From Flavobacteriales bacterium (GTDB taxonomy: Bacteria; Bacteroidota; Bacteroidia; Flavobacteriales_F; PHOS-HE28), in NCBI GenBank assembly GCA_016718655.1, contig JADKCV010000048.1, positions 1-29,725 of the forward strand: DNA of 29,725 nucleotides, written 5' to 3'. Shown here piece after piece: positions 24,288 through 29,725 of this stretch. A program made the translations under genes and the position numbers. The notes under the pieces are model-generated. The model was not told where the DNA came from and did not search any database. It worked only from the letters and a program-made list of their open reading frames with translations. The stretch's first letter is position 1; each line of letters begins with the position of its first letter.

Positions 24288-25776
24288 GATTCATTATCAA
24301 CATATCGATCACGCCAGTTGCAATAGCATGGATGTTAGGTATAACGTTGCATGCTCAAACACCATTGACGCTAGACCCCTCTTTTCGAACAGCTCTTTCA
24401 TCTTGGTATGTTTCCGGCTTGTTGCCCTTGGAAAATGGCAGGGTCGTTGCATCAGGACAAATGCGCTATCAGGGTGAGATCCTGTTCCGTGCATTAATGC
24501 GGTTCCATGCTGATGGCTCGCTGGATGACTCCTTTTATCAAAGTGGTTTAGGAGGAGGAAGAATAGCTCCATGGCGTGGCGACACGTTCTATGTTGCAAC
24601 CTCACAGACGGTCCGTAGGATACTTCCAACCGGCTATCGGGATCAGTCATTCATAGAAATGAATACCAGCCCCCTGTTCAGCTCCCTTCAAGGCGGCGAC
24701 TACCATGTGTACCCTGATGGTAGCATTGTGATGAGCGGCTTGCATAACCTGGACGATACAGCACGTGGCTTTGTGGGCCTTTACAACCTGATCTGGTTCA
24801 CCAATACCGGGCATTTGGATACGACTAAGACCCATCGGAAGGGTAATGGGGCCATCTACGAGATCGAGCAGCAGCCCGATGGAAAGTTCCTCTGTAGCGG
24901 TACATGTACGATCTACGACGGACAGCCGGTGCGCAAGGTCTTCCGGGTGCATCCGGATGGGGCGTTGGATACCACCTTTGATTCAGGCATTACATGGGGT
25001 GAGGCTTTTGGCTTCCTGCCACTGCCTGATGGAAGGAGTTATGCTGTCGGCATCATGCAACAAAATAGTTTGCCGCTCGATACACTGCGCTGCATTCGGT
25101 TACTTGCTAACGGAGAACTGGATACCTCGTTCATCTACGATCATAATTGGTCGCTAGGTACAATTCCGGATTACGGTGACCTCGGAGTAACACTTGGCAC
25201 GATACAGCACATTGGGAATAAGCTCTTGGTGACGGGCTATTTCCAAGCTGTGAATGGACAACCGCGCCTAGGGCTTTGCATGCTTGATAGCACCGGCGCA
25301 CTAAGCACGGAATTCCATAACGCGGGGGTTGGGCCCTACACTTACCAAGACTTCGTATACGGTGGAGTGGACGGAGCGGTCCTCACCCCAGACAACATGC
25401 TCTACGTCTACGGCGCTTACCACGGCTACAGCGATGGAATCACCAACGATCCGGATCAGCGCTTCATCACCCGGTTGTACGGGCCGGACCTGACCACGGC
25501 GGTGTCAGATGCCACTGCGCCAGTGCAGGCAACGGTGCGTGTTGCACCCAACCCTAACAGCGGCCAATTCACACTATCCTTGCCTGCCGACCTCGGCCCC
25601 GCTCAGGCCCGGCTGCTGGATGCCAGCGGGCGGGTGGTGCAGCACTACACGCTGCCCGGCGGAGCGGAGCAACAACCCCAGAGCACCGCTGCGGAGGCGG
25701 GTACGTACCTGCTGCTGGTGGAGGCGCGCGATGGGCAGCGGTGGCAGGTAAGGGTGGTGGTGGAGTGAGGGGTTGT
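23319..25776 (+). repeat. Tandem duplication unit 2
   Basis: Second copy of the cassette at 20793-23253. Two blocks are close to identical between the copies (20793 to ~21440 with 23319 to ~23965; and ~22145-23253 with ~24670-25776). The segment between them (sorting domain of gene one, signal peptide and first ~125 residues of gene two) is much more divergent though still alignable. Confidence 0.88.
24284..25768 (+). CDS. Secreted delta-60 repeat protein with T9SS type A sorting domain (copy 2)
   Basis: A 494-residue paralogue of the protein at 21761 with the same plan: signal peptide MRFIINISITPVAIAWMLGI ending near LHAQT, delta-60 repeats, and a C-terminal type A sorting domain (VRVAPNPNSGQFTLSLPADL, GTYLLLVEARDGQRWQVRV). 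Residues 1-125 (PLTLDPSFRTALSSWYVSGL onward) differ at roughly half the positions by eye, while from the GGDYHVYPDGSIVMSGLHNL segment to the end only scattered changes occur (such as S/T, N/D and T/S). The start ATG overlaps the preceding stop as ATGA. Only 26 bp separate it from the convergent phosphopantetheinyl transferase gene, with no visible terminator. Confidence 0.9.
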   Translation: MRFIINISITPVAIAWMLGITLHAQTPLTLDPSFRTALSSWYVSGLLPLENGRVVASGQMRYQGEILFRALMRFHADGSLDDSFYQSGLGGGRIAPWRGDTFYVATSQTVRRILPTGYRDQSFIEMNTSPLFSSLQGGDYHVYPDGSIVMSGLHNLDDTARGFVGLYNLIWFTNTGHLDTTKTHRKGNGAIYEIEQQPDGKFLCSGTCTIYDGQPVRKVFRVHPDGALDTTFDSGITWGEAFGFLPLPDGRSYAVGIMQQNSLPLDTLRCIRLLANGELDTSFIYDHNWSLGTIPDYGDLGVTLGTIQHIGNKLLVTGYFQAVNGQPRLGLCMLDSTGALSTEFHNAGVGPYTYQDFVYGGVDGAVLTPDNMLYVYGAYHGYSDGITNDPDQRFITRLYGPDLTTAVSDATAPVQATVRVAPNPNSGQFTLSLPADLGPAQARLLDASGRVVQHYTLPGGAEQQPQSTAAEAGTYLLLVEARDGQRWQVRVVVE

Positions 25777-25794
25777 CCTCAGCGCCATGCTCAC

Positions 25795-26550
25795 TTACCC
25801 CATCCCCCAAAGCCGGACCACCTCCATCCGCTCCGCGCTGGCCAAGCTCAGCAGGTGTCCATCACCCACGCTCCAGGTGTGGAGGTGGTAAGCGGGGGAG
25901 GCCAGGGCGATGAAGGCCTCGTGCCCGATGTGCAAGGTGTTCACAGCATGGTTCACCTGCAGGAGCTTCAGGTCGTCCATGATGCCCACGCCGCTGGCCT
26001 TCAGCACGGCCTCCTTGCGGGTCCAGAGTTCCAGGAAACGCCGCTTGCCATCGGAGGCCCGGTCGATGTCGTCCTGTTCATCCGCAGTGAAATAGTGCTG
26101 GCCCACGGCCACATGGTCCACGGAGCGCGCGGTGGTCTCCAGGTCGATGCCCAGGGGCCGGGTGCCCACGGCGATGGCGATGGCATCCTTGGTATCGCTG
26201 AGGTTGAAGTGAAGGGGATGGCCTTGCAGGAAAGGCTTGCCGTGCGCACCCCGACCGAATCGCAGTTGGGCGGGGTCGGTATCGAGGTAGCGGCCAAGGA
26301 GGTGGCGGAGCAGACCGTGGGCGAGCAGGAAACGTTCCTGGTCCACCTCGAAGCGGAAGCGCGCGTGGCGTTCCTGTTCCACCGGGTCCAACAGCTGCAT
26401 GAAGTCCGTGGCCCGATCGCGCAGTTCGGCGATGGTGGCGAAGTGTACGTGGTCCTCACCCGCCCGCACCGGTGCACCGGTCCATGGCTGAAGCGTGGCC
26501 GTCAGTGGTCCCTCGCAATGGATGGTGAGCGCCTGTCGGGGACGGTCCAT
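25795..26550 (-). CDS. Sfp-type 4'-phosphopantetheinyl transferase
   Basis: A 251-residue enzyme that moves phosphopantetheine from CoA to the carrier-protein serine of the adjacent NRPS. Diagnostic motifs are PLGIDLETTAR (GIDxE, Mg binding) and FLELWTRKEAVLKASGVGI (WxxKEA), with the usual HFNLSDTKDAIAIAV before them. The length suits the Sfp/PPTase II class. Start ATG 26550 (MDRPRQALTIHCEG), two nt after the NRPS stop; the longer open frame upstream overlaps the NRPS. Co-transcription with the NRPS is near certain. Confidence 0.93.
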   Translation of the reverse strand: MDRPRQALTIHCEGPLTATLQPWTGAPVRAGEDHVHFATIAELRDRATDFMQLLDPVEQERHARFRFEVDQERFLLAHGLLRHLLGRYLDTDPAQLRFGRGAHGKPFLQGHPLHFNLSDTKDAIAIAVGTRPLGIDLETTARSVDHVAVGQHYFTADEQDDIDRASDGKRRFLELWTRKEAVLKASGVGIMDDLKLLQVNHAVNTLHIGHEAFIALASPAYHLHTWSVGDGHLLSLASAERMEVVRLWGMG

Positions 26551-26552
26551 GG

Positions 26553-29500
26553 TCACACGGCCTCCACGGCGCTGCGTTGCAGGGCCTTGTCCATGCAGGT
26601 GGCCAGCACCTTCACCAGCTCCTTCACATGCGGTTCCTTGATCATGCTGTAGTGGTCGCCGGGCAACACATGGACCTCCAAGGGGCCTTGTGCGAGCTCC
26701 TGCCAACCCATGTCCTGCGCCCCCCACGAATCCTTTGCCTTGAACACGGTGATGGGCCCGTCCATGGGCTTTGGACGATAAGCCATCACGGCGCGGTCAT
26801 AGGTATCGATGATGTGGAAGTGGCGGAGGCGCGGCGAGAGCACCTTGCCGCGTGCGAGGTCGCGCGCGATGAGGGTGCGATAGAGAGCGGTCTTGATGGG
26901 GTCGTAGAACTTGCGGTCACTGGCCACAGCGGCGGCATGGGCGCGGGGCGCGTAGGTGTCGAACACCACCAGCAAGGGCACGTCCTCGCCAGCGGCACGC
27001 AGTTGCTGGGCCATCTCGTAGGCCACGATCCCGCCGAAGCTGTACCCGCATAGCAGATAGGGACCTTGGGGGCGCGCTTGCTTCAATTCATGGATGAAGT
27101 GCGTGGCAATGGCCTCCACCGTGGTGTGTTTGATGGCGGTGCCGTCCTCGCCCTGGTGGAAGAAGGCGTAGAACGGGTGGGCCGTGCCGAGGTAGCGGGG
27201 GATGAAGTGGTTGGCCTCGTCGCCATGCACGCAGAACAGCGCGGGCCTATCGCCCATGGGCTGGATGGCCGCGAGGTTGTCCCACTTGGCACCGGCGCCG
27301 TCCACCTTCAGCACGCGGGCGAACTCCGAGATCGTGGGCGCCTCGAAAAGCGAGCTGAGGGACAGGCTGCGGCCGAACTGGTGTTCCACCTGCCCGAGCA
27401 CCTGGATGCCGATGAGCGAGTGCCCGCCGAGGTCGAAGAAGTTGTCGTGGATGCCGATGCCTTCCACCTTGAGCGCATTGCTCCAGATGGCGGCCAGTTC
27501 GCGTTCGGTGTTGTCGCGCGGGGCCACATGTTCCGCACGCATCAACTGCTGGCGGAATTCAGGAGCAGGTAATGCACGGCGATCCACCTTTCCGTTGGGC
27601 GTCAGGGGCAGCTCGGGCAGCACCACGAAGCCGGTGGGCAGCATGTGTTCGGGGAGGCGATCGCGCAAGTGCAGGCGCACACAGGCGATGAGCGCGGTCT
27701 GGTCCTCGGGTGCCGGCGCCGCATCGGCCACCAGGTAGGCCACGAGCTGTTTCTCACCGGGTCCATCGTTGCGCACTACCACCACGCGGTCCTTCACCCC
27801 CGTCACTTCGGCGATGGCGTTCTCGATCTCGCCGAGTTCCACGCGGAATCCCCGCACCTTCACTTGTCCATCGGCACGACCGATGAACTCGATGCTGCCA
27901 TCCGGCAGCCAGCGCACCAGGTCGCCAGTGCGATAAAGCTTCGCGTCGGGCGCACTGCTGAAGGGGTTGTCGATGAAGCGTTCGGCGGTGAGTTCTTCGC
28001 GCTTCCAATAGCCAAGGGCCACCCCATCGCCGCCGGTGTACAGCTCGCCCTTGCGGCCCACGGCCACGGGTTGCAGCTGTTCATCCAGCACGTGCACGGT
28101 GGTGTTGTTCAGCGGGAAGCCGATCGGCACGCTGCCTTTGATGGAGGCCTCGTCGCGGATGGGATAGCAGCAGGTGAAGGTGGTGTTCTCCGTAGGGCCG
28201 TAGCCGTTGATGAGCACATCGGGCCCCAGCACCTTCAGGGCCTTCTTCACGTGGGGCACGCTGAGCACGTCACCTCCGGTGAGGATGTGCTTCAGGCCGC
28301 GCAGCTTCTCCAAGTGCTCATCCACGAGCAGGTTGAAGAGGCCCACGGTGAACCAGACACTGGTGACGTGGTGCTTGCGGATGCACTCGGTGATCTCCAA
28401 CAGGGTGGGCTTGGTCTGCGGTTGCAGCACCAAGCGCCCGCCGTTCAACAGCGCACCCCAGATCTCCAGCGTGGAAGCGTCGAAGGAGGTGTTGGAGAGT
28501 TGCAGGAAGGTGAGCTCGGGGCCGAAGGGAAGGAAGTTCTGTTCGCGTACCAGCCGCACGATCGCACGATGGGGCACTACGACACCCTTTGGCGTACCCG
28601 TGCTTCCGCTGGTGTACATGATGTAGGCCGGGGCATTCACGCCGACGACCACGGCATTGCTGGACGGGCCCTCTCCGGTGAGCTCCTCCGGCAGGACCAC
28701 GGTGGCTCGGCCGCTCGGCAATGCACTGCGCAAGTGGGCTTGGGTGATCACCAGGTCCACACCCGTATCCTCCAGCATGAAGGCAAGTCGTTCGGCGGGG
28801 TAGGCCGGGTCGAAGGGCACGAAGCATCCACCACTGCGCAGGATGGCGAGCATGGCCACGATGAGGTCGAAGCTGCGGTCCATGCACAAGCCCACAGGCT
28901 GGCCGGGGCGCACGCCGCGTTGTACCAAGGCCGCGCTCATCGCGTGTACGCGGTGTTGCAGCGTGCGGTAGTCGAGTTGTTGATCGCCCAGCACGAGCGA
29001 GGTGCGGTCCGCATGCTGCACAGCCACTTGATCGAACAAGGTCCCGATGTCCACCTTGGGGTAGATGGTGGCCTTGCCCTCCCACTGGGTGGGTGGTGCG
29101 GTGGCATCGGCTTGCACTGGCCCATCACCCACGAGTTCCCCTAAAGTGGCGTGTGGTGCGGCGATGATGCGTTGTGCCAGCGTGGCCAGTTCGTCCATCC
29201 AGCCGCTCACGGTGGTGGCATCGAAGAGGTCGGTGTTGTAGCTCCACTCCAGGACCAGCCCCGTGTTGCTGTCGGCGCCGCTGCTGCCGGTGGCGTTGAG
29301 GAAGAGTTCGAAATTCTCGAAGGAGCGAGGGTCGCTGATGAACCGATGCTGCAGGCCATCGAAGGCCACGCCATCATCCATGTTCATGTCGATGTTGAAC
29401 ACCACGGGCACCAAGGGGATGCGGCCGGGTTCGCGGGGGATGTTCAGCTTGCGCAGCAGGGTGCCGAAGGTGTACTTCTGGTGGTCGAAGGCATCGAGCA

Positions 29501-29725
29501 CCGCAGTGCGGCGGGCCTTGAGGTGTTCGGTGAAGCTGATCTCCTCATCGATGCGGCTGCGCAAGGCCAGCAGGTTGACACAGTGGCCCACGAGGTGCTT
29601 CATGTCCAGGTCGCTCTGGCCAGCGGCGGGGAGGCCCACGACGAGGTCGGTGTTGCCAGTAAGCTTGTGGAGCAGGAGTTCGAAGGTGGTGAGCAGGGTG
29701 GTGACGAAGCTGGCCCCGGTGCGGG
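26553..29725 (-). CDS. Non-ribosomal peptide synthetase, terminal module C(partial)-A-PCP-TE
   Basis: Open from the window edge; over 1050 residues visible. The end of a condensation domain (LLLHKLTGNTDLVVGLPAAG, FGTLLRKLNIPREPGRIPLV) is followed by an adenylation domain (YIMYTSGSTGTPKGVVVPHR, NTSFDASTLEIWGALLNGG, NGYGPTENTTFT, YRTGDLVRWLPDGSIEFIGR, LPLTPNGKVDRRALP). Then comes a carrier domain whose Ser lies in DLGGHSLIGIQ (near 27418), then a type I thioesterase (GYSFGGIVAYEM near 27040, VVFDTYAP, LPGDHYSMI: Ser-Asp-His). By hand alignment to GrsA the ten specificity positions read D-A-L-W-L-G-G-T-F-K; I do not assign a substrate. The thioesterase makes this the last module, releasing a peptide. 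Upstream modules lie beyond base 29725. Confidence 0.95.
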   Translation of the reverse strand, partial: RTGASFVTTLLTTFELLLHKLTGNTDLVVGLPAAGQSDLDMKHLVGHCVNLLALRSRIDEEISFTEHLKARRTAVLDAFDHQKYTFGTLLRKLNIPREPGRIPLVPVVFNIDMNMDDGVAFDGLQHRFISDPRSFENFELFLNATGSSGADSNTGLVLEWSYNTDLFDATTVSGWMDELATLAQRIIAAPHATLGELVGDGPVQADATAPPTQWEGKATIYPKVDIGTLFDQVAVQHADRTSLVLGDQQLDYRTLQHRVHAMSAALVQRGVRPGQPVGLCMDRSFDLIVAMLAILRSGGCFVPFDPAYPAERLAFMLEDTGVDLVITQAHLRSALPSGRATVVLPEELTGEGPSSNAVVVGVNAPAYIMYTSGSTGTPKGVVVPHRAIVRLVREQNFLPFGPELTFLQLSNTSFDASTLEIWGALLNGGRLVLQPQTKPTLLEITECIRKHHVTSVWFTVGLFNLLVDEHLEKLRGLKHILTGGDVLSVPHVKKALKVLGPDVLINGYGPTENTTFTCCYPIRDEASIKGSVPIGFPLNNTTVHVLDEQLQPVAVGRKGELYTGGDGVALGYWKREELTAERFIDNPFSSAPDAKLYRTGDLVRWLPDGSIEFIGRADGQVKVRGFRVELGEIENAIAEVTGVKDRVVVVRNDGPGEKQLVAYLVADAAPAPEDQTALIACVRLHLRDRLPEHMLPTGFVVLPELPLTPNGKVDRRALPAPEFRQQLMRAEHVAPRDNTERELAAIWSNALKVEGIGIHDNFFDLGGHSLIGIQVLGQVEHQFGRSLSLSSLFEAPTISEFARVLKVDGAGAKWDNLAAIQPMGDRPALFCVHGDEANHFIPRYLGTAHPFYAFFHQGEDGTAIKHTTVEAIATHFIHELKQARPQGPYLLCGYSFGGIVAYEMAQQLRAAGEDVPLLVVFDTYAPRAHAAAVASDRKFYDPIKTALYRTLIARDLARGKVLSPRLRHFHIIDTYDRAVMAYRPKPMDGPITVFKAKDSWGAQDMGWQELAQGPLEVHVLPGDHYSMIKEPHVKELVKVLATCMDKALQRSAVEAV

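Noticed and set aside
20793..25776. Insertion sequence or phage-mediated duplication
   Set aside because: No transposase, integrase, terminal inverted repeats or target-site duplications were seen at the borders; unequal recombination explains it more simply.
27645..29144. A 499-codon open frame on the plus strand opposite the NRPS gene
   Set aside because: It is exactly antisense to a clear adenylation domain, is His/Gln-rich low-information sequence and has no recognisable motif; long antisense frames are expected in high-GC DNA.
1..29725. tRNA, rRNA or riboswitch genes
   Set aside because: No cloverleaf, rRNA core sequence or known riboswitch core was recognised in the spacers, all of which are short (under about 160 bp).

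Overview
The window looks like a chromosomal contig of a high-GC member of the Bacteroidota, probably a Flavobacteriales-related lineage known from metagenomes. The evidence is: type IX secretion (T9SS) type A sorting domains at the C-termini of several proteins; delta-60 repeat proteins; TAnnTTTG-like -7 promoter boxes; few Shine-Dalgarno sequences; and a Bacteroidota-style gene order (lptF/G-tgt, DUF3822-rsmD-coaD, pyrE divergent from a NUDIX gene). No tRNA, rRNA, CRISPR array or transposase was recognised.

Layout. (1) 1-3190, minus strand: an arsenic operon arsR-arsM-arsC-acr3, with a palindromic ArsR operator at 3174-3189. It would sense arsenite, methylate it, reduce arsenate and export arsenite. 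(2) 3243-5557, minus: tgt and an LptF/LptG-family permease, with a strong hairpin between them. (3) 5716-8093, plus: GT2 glycosyltransferase, an ECF-type sigma factor overlapping its end, and rsmG. (4) 8083-11193, minus: ABC exporter, SRPBCC protein, pyrE. (5) 11192-11827, plus: a NUDIX protein whose ATG overlaps the pyrE ATG. (6) 11790-15894, minus: a five-gene tightly packed run (three-TM hypothetical, DUF3822, rsmD, coaD, TlpA-like thioredoxin). (7) 16051-17511, plus: RecD-like helicase. (8) 17586-25768, plus: an accessory T9SS-cargo region. It holds a ~1390-residue secreted metalloprotease/beta-helix protein, interrupted in three places, and a delta-60 protein. The 3' part of the first gene plus the whole second gene is then tandemly duplicated with a period of about 2525 bp. 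(9) 25795-29725, minus: the terminal module of a non-ribosomal peptide synthetase (C-A-PCP-TE) and a Sfp-type phosphopantetheinyl transferase that would activate it.

Two themes cut across the window. First, at least seven genes, including the normally intact housekeeping genes tgt and pyrE, are broken by one- or two-base indels, mostly in G/C homopolymers. In each case the conserved protein resumes in another frame. This points to consensus errors of a long-read assembly more than to gene decay, so the features below give the reconstructed spans. Second, the most unusual biology is the duplicated T9SS cassette. It has a conserved-divergent-conserved mosaic pattern, a helical domain that I cannot name, an orphan copy lacking a signal peptide, and a parent gene with three ~95-residue beta-helix modules. 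Two intergenic spacers also carry degenerate 8-bp tandem repeats and a third carries 10-bp repeats.
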